The position numbers and the translations under genes were made by a program. This document shows, in pieces, positions 8,501-18,000 of a DNA stretch of 45,134 nucleotides. Source of the DNA: Flavobacteriia bacterium (GTDB lineage: Bacteria; Bacteroidota; Bacteroidia; Flavobacteriales; Weeksellaceae); assembly GCA_019455045.1 (NCBI GenBank), contig JACFND010000002.1:14810-59943 (forward strand). The letters are read 5' to 3'. Position 1 is the first letter of the stretch; every line of letters begins with the position of its first letter. The notes beneath the pieces were generated by a model that did no database searches, was not told the DNA's origin, and saw nothing but the letters and a program-made list of their open reading frames with translations.

Positions 8501-10146
8501 ACTCTATAAATAAAGCCCTCCACTTTTTGGCTATTTTCAGCTGGAAATTTGATTTTAACCGTATCGTCAGAAAATATTTTTTCCCAATTGTAAAAACGCC
8601 AACCCTGTGTCATTAACAGTAAATCGAGCGCCTGATGTCTTTTTTCCTCTTTTGAATCAAAATAAAATTCAGGTTCATAAATTTCTCCCGACAATTCACT
8701 TCCTGCCAAAAGCCACGAATTGATATTGTGCTGTTTGTCATCCAGAAAAGAAATGATTTTGTCATTCAGCACACTGACCGAAAGATTGGCAGAAACCGGT
8801 TTTCCGTCAGCCAGTCTTGTCTGAATTTTTGCATTTACTTTTTCGCGTGTATTGTAAATTTCTTTGTCGGTTTCAATTTCAATTTTCAATCCCAGATCCT
8901 GACCGTTAAAAATCAGACGTTCAGCAATCGGATGATTTCCGTCAAACAATGTAAACTGAAGGATTCCGACCGGAAAATCTGTTGTTGAAACATTCAGCTC
9001 GTTTTTGCCCGGATTCAGTTGAATCATTTTTTCAAAATAAATATTTGAAACCGTTTTTACCACCAGTTTCAGATTCTGATTTCCTGTGGAATAAATCACA
9101 GCATTGACTTCCTGATCATTGATCCGGTTGAGTTCAAGCGTAGCCGGTCTGTTTTTGGGCGAAGGAAGTTCAATCAGACTGTCTGATTCAAAAGGAGAAG
9201 TGATTTTTGCAAAATATTTTCTGCCTGTTTCCTGAGTCAGTTCAACACTTCCCAATCCCTGATGAAATGATTCAAAATCAGAAATTTTATTTCCGAACTG
9301 ATCAACGATAATTCCTTTTACATCCGCCGGATTTCCGTATTTGTTCAGCGCTTTGAATGCAAATCTGTGTGGAAAACCCGAAATTGAATAACCGCCTTCG
9401 GCAAGAAACTGAAGATCGATGCTGTGCAGTAAAATCGGGATGGTCCTTGAAATCGACTCGACATTGCTTTCATATTCAAATTTTACATTCAGCGAACCGT
9501 CATTCCCGGACAGTTTTTTGGGCAGACTGAAACGGATTTGATAATTTCCTTCTTCATCGCTAACGGCAGTCTGACGAACGATGGTCTGACCGTCGATCTC
9601 AGCTTCATATTCAAATTCAAGATTTTTAATCGGTATGTCCTGAAGATTTCTGATCGAAACCTTTGCGCTGACTTCATCTCCTTCTCCATAAGCTTCTTTT
9701 TCAACTTCAAGTTTCATCAGCAGTCTTGGCGCAATAAATCTTTGAACCGTAATTTCTTTTTCAAAAATATCCGAATCAGAATTTTTCTGCCACAAGGTAT
9801 AAGCTCTTAATTTGTACAAACCACCATTTGAATTGATGTTAATATCATAACTTCCCGAAACCCTGCCCAGATGAACCTGATAAGTTTGCTTCTCAACAAC
9901 ATTCCCTGCAGGATTGATCACATCCACATACAGCAGACTGCTCTGACTGCTGATATGCTGCTCACCGTCGGTTACATAAGCTTTGAAGAAAATGGTTTCA
10001 CCCGGCTGATAAAGCGTTGCATTTGTATGTACATAAACTTTTTCGACAGGAAAGATTTCTGAAAATTCATCAGTTTTCTGCTGAATAAAACTTTGTGCAA
10101 AATTCAGAACCGGAAGTATCAAAAGAAAGAAAATCAGCTTTTTCAT
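5524..10146 (-). CDS. Alpha-2-macroglobulin-like protein with an embedded SusC-type TonB box and plug domain
   Basis: This 1540-aa protein has a type I signal peptide (cut near FAQS) and no lipobox. It begins with an MG2-like domain (YVHTNATLYQPGE, about residues 39-51) and further macroglobulin domains. An acidic linker (about 620-670) leads to a TonB-box-like LETAVVTTLG (about 675-684) and a complete SusC-type plug (about 685-801) with VIRGVAGL, LIVIDGIPV, VLKGNAATSLYGSRAINGA and IIITT. The A2M chain then resumes. A thioester motif GCFEQ is present (C1064-F-E-Q1067), followed by an alpha/alpha-toroid thioester domain and a C-terminal receptor-binding-like domain with SSTYLYYTEEFKNW. A2M proteins trap proteases through the thioester; plugs close TonB-dependent barrels. 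The gene follows the plugless barrel gene by 3 nt. Bacterial A2M genes often sit beside pbpC, which is absent here. The domain calls are strong; a joint function with the barrel is inference. Confidence 0.88.
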   Translation of the reverse strand: MKKLIFFLLILPVLNFAQSFIQQKTDEFSEIFPVEKVYVHTNATLYQPGETIFFKAYVTDGEQHISSQSSLLYVDVINPAGNVVEKQTYQVHLGRVSGSYDININSNGGLYKLRAYTLWQKNSDSDIFEKEITVQRFIAPRLLMKLEVEKEAYGEGDEVSAKVSIRNLQDIPIKNLEFEYEAEIDGQTIVRQTAVSDEEGNYQIRFSLPKKLSGNDGSLNVKFEYESNVESISRTIPILLHSIDLQFLAEGGYSISGFPHRFAFKALNKYGNPADVKGIIVDQFGNKISDFESFHQGLGSVELTQETGRKYFAKITSPFESDSLIELPSPKNRPATLELNRINDQEVNAVIYSTGNQNLKLVVKTVSNIYFEKMIQLNPGKNELNVSTTDFPVGILQFTLFDGNHPIAERLIFNGQDLGLKIEIETDKEIYNTREKVNAKIQTRLADGKPVSANLSVSVLNDKIISFLDDKQHNINSWLLAGSELSGEIYEPEFYFDSKEEKRHQALDLLLMTQGWRFYNWEKIFSDDTVKIKFPAENSQKVEGFIYRVKRNDKRIPLQTKMYLIDDGFIYLTESDKDGRFSFQLPFHVSYPFIFAETRPGEDIKVEFDKLKDDKSIEIVRKPNSDYDDSEATVKEPDEKTEETKTDSSENKDKTVSNDGFEDDEDWWDLNGDNIELETAVVTTLGSVYDSSNSAIVTIVPNSLSYTPTSSVEDALSGRIAGLNTVGTPGAADRIVIRGVAGLSANQALIVIDGIPVSAGGWESLPVSQINSVSVLKGNAATSLYGSRAINGAIIITTVGNISNPNNLNIKVGKKKDLTNAYYSGRYVYYSEPREFYMPKYESLKTADKNDFRRCTYWNYDLTTDEEGKAEFYFYNSDESTVFRIIAEGFDGNGSIGRTEKTFSTRDEIEIETKFPLYATEGDEIQMPVWIKNNSAETLDANLSFDLPGPLTLKNHKYDLLLKPNDIQTFNSPIRVENGSEGDYKFRVNLLTDDFRQSVTKDLKLFGRGFPKAIEQSSIEKAEISFNSLNVIPGSESAFFTIYLNPLEPILGGVERIIKQPHGCFEQLTSSVYPNIYALKLLESNSSEENKKLEKKARHYMDSGYKKMIAYEVKGGGFEWFGHQPASVYLTAFGLIQYTEMKDYMKVDQKMLSRTLDWLNSRKDSIGGYSQERKYQKITNQRYLITNAYTNYALSFAGVKDIEFQYQTAFEEVKRSRDLYRMVLTALTARQLGKTEDFNLLMEMLRDGISGKGIENVTAQGSITYSGKSSLRTEILALYAQALMKSGFISDELNQVMKEIIMSGSKGYFGSTQATGLALKAIYEYNELYNQAPANSGDSVFLEINGQTVIDKTMTEFLELGEKEKKNLYEFNVLKYLKSGNNTVKMVVNSEKLSFIDFSYWYRSTLPDNSSEAKVKLETSISKTKLKTGDTGRMKVQVKNLTSEELPMTIAKIGIPGGMSVEPKLLKEMIENERVSYYELEDNFLVLYWRYLDPNEIKTVELVFKAEVPGIYTGVASSTYLYYTEEFKNWNEGLKIEIEP

Positions 10147-10149
10147 CGA

Positions 10150-12909
10150 TCAGAATTTTAAGTTTAAAGAAATCCCATACACCCTTGTCAAAGGAAAATT
10201 ATAATAATCCAAACCGATTCCGGCAGGATTTCCAAGCAATCCGTTTCCGGGAAAGACACCCGAATATTTTGAAGAAACCCAGAGATTCTGAGCAAAAACA
10301 CCAACCGTCAGCTGGGTGATTGGAGAATAATGATATTTTCTGAGTTTGGTCTGATAACTCAAAGAAAGATGCTGAAGTCTGAGATATGATGCGCTTTCCA
10401 CCGCATCCGACGCAACACCGTTCAAACCGTATCTCACCCATCTGTTTTCGGAAAGATCATTGGCAGGATTTGAAAAATCAACCGGCACCGTATTGGGCTG
10501 GCCAGAAGTGTTGACTCCGTCAAAAACATATCCGGTCACATCCCTCAAATCACCGGTCAGTTGTGAACGACCAAAATAATTCAGTGTGTTTTGGGTCCCG
10601 TTCCAAATCTGTCCTCCCTTTTGCCATTCAAAGTTAAAAGTCAGCAAAAAATTATGAACTTTTAAACTGTTAAACCAATTCATACTGAAATCAGGGTTTG
10701 GGTCAGCAATGACTTTCAGATTGTCATCCACAATCGGAAAACCATTGTCGTCAATTATGACCTGACCGTTTTCATTTCTCAGATAATCACTGCCCACAAT
10801 CACTCCCACCGGCTGACCTTCTATATAGTTTTTTGAAATTTCATTGAAGCCAAAAAACGGCACTCTGTCCTGACCGTTCAGAATGTTATCGGTTTTGTTT
10901 TTGTATGAATGAAAATTCAGTTTAAAATCCCAGTTAAAATTTTGTGACCTTAAAAACCAGTAGCCCTTTTCCAGTGTAATGTCAAATCCCTGCTGATGAT
11001 AGTCTGCCACATTTTCCCAGACAAATTCATTGTTTTTATACACCGGCGCAAATGCATTGTTCACCTTTTCATAGAAATAACTCATTCGCACCGAAAAAAT
11101 ATTCTCAATTTCAACTTTTAAAGCCACTTCTGTATTTCTGCTTTCACGCATATTTTTAAGATTGCTGTTGAGCAGCAGTTCATAAGGTTCGGTATAAAGC
11201 AGAAAATCGCTCAAATCCTGATTCAGTGAATTAAAATTCAAATTTCTGCTGACCAGTTCTGGTTCGCTGAAATTCACTTCATTGTTCAGTTCAAAAGAAA
11301 AATCAACAGCCCGAATCAAATAATCGTATGACTGCACCAGCAAACGATTGTTGAGCTGATAACCAAATGACTGCTGATTGGTATTTGTATAGATCAGCGA
11401 TTGAGTGAGATTATCCGTCAATTCCAGTGCGTCCAGATTTGCGTTGTATTCAATCCTTCCACTCAGCACCGAAGTATATCTTTGTTTTTGGGCATCATAC
11501 ATTTTGAAAGACTGACCACCCCCAGGAAAATTTTCGGGTGAAGTATAATTTGAAAATCTGGTTTTGTCGAGTTGAATTGATTCGTACTGATGAATCCAAT
11601 CAAAATACAACGAAACAGGAAGACTGTAATCCTTCAGTTCGGAATGCAGTTTCAGATTTACAAAATGCTGGCTGAAATCTCTTTTAAAAAATTCGGGTTC
11701 AATCAGTTGTGACATCATCGGAATCTGGCCGTAATTGAATTTCTGATTGAAATAATTGTATGAAAGATTTCCGCCAACCGTCCAATTTTCCAGTTTGACC
11801 GAATAATCAGCACCGAGATTGATTTGAGATTCTTTTCTCAGATCACGGTTGTATTTGAGCAAAAACTCGGGATTGTTATACATCTGAGAAGCCGTATTCT
11901 GCTGTCCGTTGTTCAGGATTTGAGAAGTGTCAAAATGAAAAGGAGAATTCCATGCGGCGTACAAAACATTCATATAATTGTTTGCTGCGAGCGGCATTTC
12001 GTCCTTGTTCATCGTAAAGGATGCATTGGTTTTCATCACACCGCCCCAGGCAGGAAAATTAAAATTGAATTTGAACTGATTTGAATTTGATTTGATCGGC
12101 CGGAACAAACCGTCTTCGGTCTGATTCAGGAAATTAAAGTTAAAGAAATTGCTTCCTTTCTTATATGCTGCATTCAGTCCGGTTTTGAAATTATTTCCTT
12201 TTTGAAAAATCCGGTTGGGATTGTATCCGGTCAGACCGTTTACAGACGAAATATCGGGTCCCCAGCTGAAAGCCTCGGGCGGACCAAAGTGGGTATAAGC
12301 GCCGTTGTCGGGTCTTCCCTGAACAAAACGATTTTGAAGATCGGGCGTTTTCAAGTGTTCAGAAATCGAATATGAAAAATTCAAATCAAAACCCAACTCA
12401 CCTTTTACATAATCATAATCGGTGTAAAGTCTGGCTGAATCACCAATGATTTCAACTTTTGAAGGCTGAAATTTATTCACCGATTTTTTTTCAATCCTAT
12501 AATTTTCAGAAAAACCAAGACTGTCGGTCTGATCGGGCCAGCTCTTTATGTCTTTGACTCTTTCAATCTCTGTCAGCGAAGCGGTTTCGTCAAAAGGATC
12601 TTCTCTGTATTCATAATATTTGAGCACATTTGGAATTGAATCGTATTTGATTTCGATTGAAATCAGATTTCCGGTATTGAGCTGAATCCTGTATTTTCCC
12701 CAACGGTCTGAATTTACACAATTTGATTTTGAGAAATTTGAATTATTCACTCTGCAGATCTCAGCCTTATCGACCGGATTCCCAATGCTGTCAAGCACTG
12801 TTCCCGTATATTGTCTTTGCTGGCCAAGCGAATAAATACCAAAAATTGTAAAGAAAAATAATAAAAGTGACTTCACAGGCTTGCTTTTAGTTCTGTTAAA
12901 GTTAATCAA
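10150..12909 (-). CDS. SusC/RagA-like outer-membrane barrel lacking a plug domain
   Basis: The 919-aa protein has a signal peptide (about residues 1-30) and a carboxypeptidase-regulatory-like domain (QYTGTVLDSIGNPVDKA, about 31-110) as in SusC proteins. After a ~55-residue spacer it moves straight into barrel sequence (GELGFDLNFSYSISEH, about 170 onward). The C-terminus is typical of SusC: ASYLRLQHLSLSYQ, then a GNPAGIGLDYYNFPLTRVYG stretch and a final aromatic SLNLKF. None of the plug hallmarks (RG..SL, VIDGxP, VLKG..A..LYGSR) are present, nor is a TonB box. Ordinary SusC proteins are about 1000 aa and have both. The missing segment is found in the next gene of the operon. No susD gene is adjacent. 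No strong -7 element was seen upstream. It is unlikely to be a simple deletion, because the reading frame and barrel look intact. Confidence 0.85.
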   Translation of the reverse strand: MINFNRTKSKPVKSLLLFFFTIFGIYSLGQQRQYTGTVLDSIGNPVDKAEICRVNNSNFSKSNCVNSDRWGKYRIQLNTGNLISIEIKYDSIPNVLKYYEYREDPFDETASLTEIERVKDIKSWPDQTDSLGFSENYRIEKKSVNKFQPSKVEIIGDSARLYTDYDYVKGELGFDLNFSYSISEHLKTPDLQNRFVQGRPDNGAYTHFGPPEAFSWGPDISSVNGLTGYNPNRIFQKGNNFKTGLNAAYKKGSNFFNFNFLNQTEDGLFRPIKSNSNQFKFNFNFPAWGGVMKTNASFTMNKDEMPLAANNYMNVLYAAWNSPFHFDTSQILNNGQQNTASQMYNNPEFLLKYNRDLRKESQINLGADYSVKLENWTVGGNLSYNYFNQKFNYGQIPMMSQLIEPEFFKRDFSQHFVNLKLHSELKDYSLPVSLYFDWIHQYESIQLDKTRFSNYTSPENFPGGGQSFKMYDAQKQRYTSVLSGRIEYNANLDALELTDNLTQSLIYTNTNQQSFGYQLNNRLLVQSYDYLIRAVDFSFELNNEVNFSEPELVSRNLNFNSLNQDLSDFLLYTEPYELLLNSNLKNMRESRNTEVALKVEIENIFSVRMSYFYEKVNNAFAPVYKNNEFVWENVADYHQQGFDITLEKGYWFLRSQNFNWDFKLNFHSYKNKTDNILNGQDRVPFFGFNEISKNYIEGQPVGVIVGSDYLRNENGQVIIDDNGFPIVDDNLKVIADPNPDFSMNWFNSLKVHNFLLTFNFEWQKGGQIWNGTQNTLNYFGRSQLTGDLRDVTGYVFDGVNTSGQPNTVPVDFSNPANDLSENRWVRYGLNGVASDAVESASYLRLQHLSLSYQTKLRKYHYSPITQLTVGVFAQNLWVSSKYSGVFPGNGLLGNPAGIGLDYYNFPLTRVYGISLNLKF

Positions 12910-13020
12910 TAAATTAAATGATGCAATTTTTTAACAGTCGAATTCGGACTGATTTTTAATGAATCAAATGAAATTAAATCATAATAAAAACTCATTCAAA
13001 CCGAAAACCGAAAAAACATT

Positions 13021-13028
13021 TATCTTTG
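13021..13028 (+). promoter_or_regulatory. Predicted -7 promoter element that decides the start of the next gene
   Basis: TATCTTTG is a full TAnnTTTG match 8 nt before the ATG at 13037. It lies inside the longer reading frame that opens at 12959, so that upstream start is unlikely to be used. Confidence 0.65.
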
Positions 13029-13036
13029 AAAAGACT

Positions 13037-13837
13037 ATGAAAAACCATTTTTGGATATTGATTTTTGTTTTGGTTTTTAATTCCGGTTTTGGACAGGAAC
13101 TGATTCCGATTGATTCAATCCGACTCGAAGCTGACGGCGAAATCACAGATTTTGGAACTGATGATTTCAACAATATTTATTTTATCAGAAATTCGACCGA
13201 ACTCAATAAAATTGAATGTCAAACCAAAAAAAGAAAGAGTTTTTCGAACCGAAATATACTCGAAGAACTGAATACCCAAAACATTTTGCAGCTCAGTCTG
13301 AAATCCGGATTTTTTAATCTGCTGATTCTTGACAATCAGCTCAATCCGGTTCAGGATCCAATTCCTCTGAATTCGAGCACCGACTTCTCTCCCACTTTGA
13401 CTGCGCCGGTTGACAACAATTTTTTGTGGGGTTATGATCCGGTGGTTCAGCGTTTGCTGCTTTGGAATTACAGAGAAAAAAAGATTGTCCGCCAGTCGAT
13501 GATCCTCAATGACAGAGATGCTGCCGAGTTTTTTACAAAACTGATCTATTATTCAAATAAAATCTATCTGGCAGGAAACGGAAAGATTTTGAAATTTGAT
13601 GAATTTGCAAATCTTGAAAAAGTAATTCCGATCGATGAATATGATCAGCTGTATGTGATTGAAAATTATATTTTTTATTCAAAAGAAGGCGAAATATACA
13701 GATTGGATCAGAAAACAAACCTGTCTGAAAAGATAGCTGAAACAGACGGTTTTGATTTTTTTTCATTAAATAAGTCTTATCTTTTTGTGTTAAAGGATAA
13801 GGTTGTCTATCTTTACGACTCTCAAAACTTTTTTTAA
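13037..13837 (+). CDS. Exported protein of unknown function, upstream of the deoxynucleoside kinase
   Basis: I do not recognise a family. From the ATG at 13037 the protein has 266 aa and starts with a clean signal peptide (MKNHFWILIFVLVFNSGFGQ). The frame stays open back to 12959, but that adds 26 charged residues before the signal peptide and overlaps the -7 element at 13021. The mature part has short repeating beta-like stretches (NIYFIRNSTEL, KIYLAGNGKIL, NYIFYSKEGEIY, SYLFVLKDKVVYLYDS), which suggests a beta-propeller-like fold. Its stop TAA directly abuts the ATG of the kinase gene, so the two are probably co-transcribed. Confidence 0.65.
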   Translation: MKNHFWILIFVLVFNSGFGQELIPIDSIRLEADGEITDFGTDDFNNIYFIRNSTELNKIECQTKKRKSFSNRNILEELNTQNILQLSLKSGFFNLLILDNQLNPVQDPIPLNSSTDFSPTLTAPVDNNFLWGYDPVVQRLLLWNYREKKIVRQSMILNDRDAAEFFTKLIYYSNKIYLAGNGKILKFDEFANLEKVIPIDEYDQLYVIENYIFYSKEGEIYRLDQKTNLSEKIAETDGFDFFSLNKSYLFVLKDKVVYLYDSQNFF

Positions 13838-14452
13838 ATGCATATAGCCATCGCAGGGAATATCGGTGCGGGTAAGACGACACTTACACAGTTACTGGCC
13901 AAAAATTTTAAATGGAAACCACAGTTTGAAGACATTGATCAGAATCCGTATCTGGATGATTTTTATAACGATATGGAAACCTGGGCTTTTAATCTTCAGA
14001 TTTATTTTTTGGGCAGCCGTTTCAAACAGATCAAGGAAATCAGAGAAAGCGGACTTGACATCATTCAGGACAGAACCATACACGAGGATGCATACATTTT
14101 TGCAAGCAATCTCCACGATATGGGTCTGCTGATGACGCGAGATTATGAAAATTATCTGACGGTTTTTAATCTGATGAATTCATTTGTTCAGGCGCCCGAT
14201 TTGCTGATCTATCTCAGAGCTTCAATTCCGACACTGGTCAAACAGATTCATCAGAGAGGACGCGAATACGAAAGCTCGATCAGCATTGAATATCTGAACC
14301 GTCTGAATGAAAAATATGAGGAATGGGTCAAAAATTACAACGAAGGAAAACTGCTGATCATAGATGTAGACAATCTTGATTTTGTCAACAATCCCGAAGA
14401 TCTCGGATATATTTATGACAAGGTCGATGCAGAACTGCACGGACTTTTTTGA
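13838..14452 (+). CDS. Deoxynucleoside kinase
   Basis: This 204-aa cytoplasmic enzyme transfers phosphate from ATP to deoxynucleosides in the nucleotide salvage pathway. The P-loop GNIGAGKTT spans residues 7-15, and QDRTIHED (about 77-84) carries the Asp-Arg pair conserved in the dNK/dGK family. IYLRASIPTLVKQIHQRGREYE resembles the lid region with its arginines. Length and motifs fit the bacterial deoxyadenosine/deoxyguanosine kinase group; the exact base preference cannot be told. The ATG follows the previous stop with no gap, and a terminator follows. Confidence 0.9.
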   Translation: MHIAIAGNIGAGKTTLTQLLAKNFKWKPQFEDIDQNPYLDDFYNDMETWAFNLQIYFLGSRFKQIKEIRESGLDIIQDRTIHEDAYIFASNLHDMGLLMTRDYENYLTVFNLMNSFVQAPDLLIYLRASIPTLVKQIHQRGREYESSISIEYLNRLNEKYEEWVKNYNEGKLLIIDVDNLDFVNNPEDLGYIYDKVDAELHGLF

Positions 14453-14477
14453 ATCAAATCAAATCAAACAGAAATAA

Positions 14478-14502
14478 AAAAGGCGGATTTTAACCGCCTT
14501 TT
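14478..14502. terminator. Bidirectional terminator after the deoxynucleoside kinase gene
   Basis: AAAAGGCGG pairs with CCGCCTTTT around ATTTTAA, with A/T tracts on each side. It serves the kinase gene (+) and the convergent barrel gene (-). Confidence 0.85.
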
Positions 14503-14521
14503 GTATTTTAACTGATTTGAA

Positions 14522-15037
14522 TCAGAATTTATAAGCACCGCCCACACCTATGCTGGTGATGCTGTTGAAGTTTTTAAAACTGGTCGCAGTGTCGAGTTTG
14601 CTCGAAAGATTCTTGAAAAATACGAACACCTGCACATATTCATTCTGCCAGCCGCCTTTTGGCTGAAAAAAGAATCCGCCGGTATAGTCTTTGCTCAGAC
14701 TCAGCGCAAAACCAAGATCGACGGTTGCAAAAAATTCATCGGACAGATTGAACTGACCGCTCACACCAATCGGCAAAACAGTGAATCCTTTGAATTTCTG
14801 GTTGGTTCCCGGAATGTCTTTTCCCGAAAAAAAATCAAGTCCTGCGGTTGCTCCCAGATGAAGATTTTCAAATACCGGATAATGAAAGGCTGCAAACACA
14901 CCGTAGTTCATTCCAAAATAATCGGTTGAATTTCCCGACGGAACTCCGACATAAGCACCTCCTTTCAAACCTTCCTGAGCATTGATCGTTCCCAGTCCGA
15001 TTGCAGCGAAAATCACTGTCAAAATCAATTTTTTCAT
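14522..15037 (-). CDS. Small outer-membrane beta-barrel protein
   Basis: The 171-aa protein has a signal peptide (MKKLILTVIFAAIGLGTINAQ). The rest consists of alternating amphipathic strands with many Gly and aromatic residues and a C-terminal Phe (GVGGAYKF), as in OMP_b-brl-type barrels of about eight strands. No specific function can be given. The gene starts 10 nt after the stop of the GT117 gene, so it is probably expressed with it. Confidence 0.75.
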   Translation of the reverse strand: MKKLILTVIFAAIGLGTINAQEGLKGGAYVGVPSGNSTDYFGMNYGVFAAFHYPVFENLHLGATAGLDFFSGKDIPGTNQKFKGFTVLPIGVSGQFNLSDEFFATVDLGFALSLSKDYTGGFFFQPKGGWQNEYVQVFVFFKNLSSKLDTATSFKNFNSITSIGVGGAYKF

Positions 15038-15047
15038 ATTCTCTTTT

Positions 15048-18000
15048 TTATTTCTTATTGGTTAAAATTTCATAAATCTCATCGCTCTGTCTGTTGGCAT
15101 AGACCGTATCGATCATATCCGCAACACCGAGCAGTTCGCTGACAAATCTGAACTGATTGTCAATATTTCTTTGTTCTCTCACATCCACAATTCCCTCGGT
15201 TTTGTATCCCTGATAGGACTGAATCAGTTTTTCGCGTATCGGCTTGAATTCGTTTTGGAACAGTTTCATCGCCGCATCTTTTTGACCTGCGTCCAGATAT
15301 GCACGCACCTGCTCATAAATCATCATTGAATAATCGCTTCTCGCTTCCGAAAGATCACCGCTGACGGTATATCTGACCCGGTCGGGCAGTGATTCGTAAT
15401 AATCAATTTTCTGAACCAGTCTCTGTTTGACGGTTTCGAGCAGTTTTGATGCTTTTTCTTCCTGACCTGCCTTTCGATAGGCCAATGCAATTCTTTCTGT
15501 TGCCAGACCGAAATCATATCGGGGTTCGTCGGGAATCATTTCCATGACCTTATCCAGAATTTCAATTGCGGTTTTGTTGTCACCTTTATCAATAAAATCA
15601 AGCGCCAGACGGCTTGAGATATTTCGATAGGTATTGGTGTAATTTCTGTCTGTATTTGAGAAAGAGGCATTTTTCAGATTGTAATTTGCCCATTTAAAAC
15701 CTTTGAAGTTTTCAAGCATTTTTTCGGGATTGCTTCTGCCGAGTTTGCCGTCTTTTCCAAAAGTGGTTTTGACCGGAACCAGTTTGTAACTGAAACCGTT
15801 GTTTTCCAAATAATCTGTCAGCCAGAAAACATTTGAAGGATCCGAGATTCCGCCGCCGCTGAAATAAATGGCTCGATCCCAGTTGTATTCTGCAAACATT
15901 GAAATCATCAGCAGTTCGGATTTGTACAATTGTCTTTTATTGATCTTGATGGTGATATGATCCGCAATTTTGTCGGCATCTTTTGCTGAAACAATTCCGT
16001 ACTTGAGCACATTTTCCTTATTGACCGGAATCACAATTTTGTCCACCGGCAGATAATTAACCGATCCGACCGGATATTCAAAATAATCTGCAAGTGCATC
16101 TTTTGCAGCGCTTTTTTCCATCAGAAACTGATAAGCTTCTTTAACGGTCATACTGTCCTGAACCAGATATTTCTCAAGCGGACGGATGGTTCTGTACAAT
16201 TCCTGAATTCCGGCAGGATCATAACCCGGATCGTTCAAATAAGGCGTAATCTGGTTTGGCGGCAATTCCATAATTTCGGGAACACTCAAATCGCTTTCCT
16301 CTTTGAACAGACTGTGTAGCTGACCAAAAATCGATTTGATATTTCCGCCGACCACCATGATGTTGTCATTTGTATTGAGCTGATAATCTTTGTATTCGAG
16401 TTTTGACGGCAATGGCGCCGCATTGTAGGTCTTTCTCAATGACTGTTCGATATTCCATGGTGAACCCAAAAGTGTGTAATTGACGATTTTCAGATCATCT
16501 CTGAAATTCTCGGTTTCCTGTAATCCCCAAAGCGGATAGGTATCATTGTCGCCATATACAAACAGGATTGCATTTTTGTCAAGATTATTCAGATAATTGT
16601 AAGCCAATGCATAAGCGCCTTCTCTTTTTGAACGGTCGTGATCATCCCAATTCTGGAAGCCCATCAATATCGGAACCAGCAGACACAGACCTGAAATCAA
16701 TATGGCCGTTTTTGTCTGAAGCTGTTTTTTCTTCAGATAACCGATGAGCAGATAAATTCCCTGCACACCGAGTCCGACCCAGATGGCAAACGCATAAAAC
16801 GAGCTGACCAGCGCATAATCTCTTTCTCTCGGTTCAAAAGGTTTCACACTGGTATAAAAGATGATGCCGACGCTTGTGAGCAAAAACAGTGAAAGGATTG
16901 CCCACCAGTGAACCGCGTTTCTGTTTAGCTGAACAAAAAAACCGATCAGACCCAAAATCAGCGGCAGCATAAAATAGACATTGTGCGCTTTATTTTCTTT
17001 AAAAACTGCAGGCAGCGTTGACTGATCACCCAACCTGTAATTATCGAGCGGCGAAATTCCGCTGATCCAGTTTCCTTTGGTCACCTGCATATTTCCTTCC
17101 CAGTCGTTTTGACGGCCTGAGAAATTCCACATAAAATATCTGAATCCCATATAACCCAACTGGAAGTCGATGAAATAATTCATTTGCTGCCAGAAAGTCG
17201 GTGATTCTATATTCAGTATATCCGCATTTTCTTTCAGATCTGCAATTTTCAGTTTGTGATCATCCCGCTTTTTGATCAGTTCACTGTACAACTGTTCTGC
17301 AAACTGTCTTTTCTGTGCTCTGATATCTGAGCTGTCGTCAAGATTGTTGAAATAGGCAGTATTCAGCGAGAATTCCGGAAATCCGTACATCATTGCATAA
17401 TTCTCCATCGTATCCGGATCGTCACTGTAGTACATTTTTGGAAAGAATTTGAGATACTTTTTATTGTACACATATTCTTTTCGGTCCGAAACTTTGATAT
17501 ATTTTCCTCTCGATTTGTCTTTTACATAATTCTCACCGATGATTCTGGTTTCATAATTTCCGGTTGGCGAAGTTGCGATTCCGTCATCTGCAATATCGGC
17601 CACATAAGTTTTACCGTAAACCGTCGGCCAGTCGCCGTATTGGGTACGGTTGAAATAATCGAGCATTCCCAATGCGGTATCCGGATCGTTCAAATTCATG
17701 TGCGGATTTGCATTGGCACGAATCGGAATCATCATCCAGGCAGAAAAACCGATCAGCATAAACAGCAGCGAAAGCGTCATTGTATTGACGAGTTTCCAAT
17801 TCTTTTTGGTTGAAATTCTCAAAACAAAATAAAATACTGCTGCCAATATGATGCCGGCTACAAAGGTTCCGGAATTGAACGGAAGCCCGAAATTGTTGAC
17901 CACATAAATCTCTGTATTTCCAAAGAAAGTCATCACCGCTTCAAAGAGGACTTTGAATACAAATCCAAGGAAAATCGCTGTCAATAGGTTTGCGATGATA

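Noticed and set aside
10150..12909. Barrel gene as a simple pseudogene of SusC
   Set aside because: The frame is open over 919 codons, signal peptide and C-terminal strand are intact, and the missing plug is present in the next gene of the operon.
12959..13036. Longer N-terminus of the exported unknown protein from 12959
   Set aside because: It would place 26 charged residues before a clear signal peptide, and it overlaps a perfect -7 element at 13021. Start moved to 13037.
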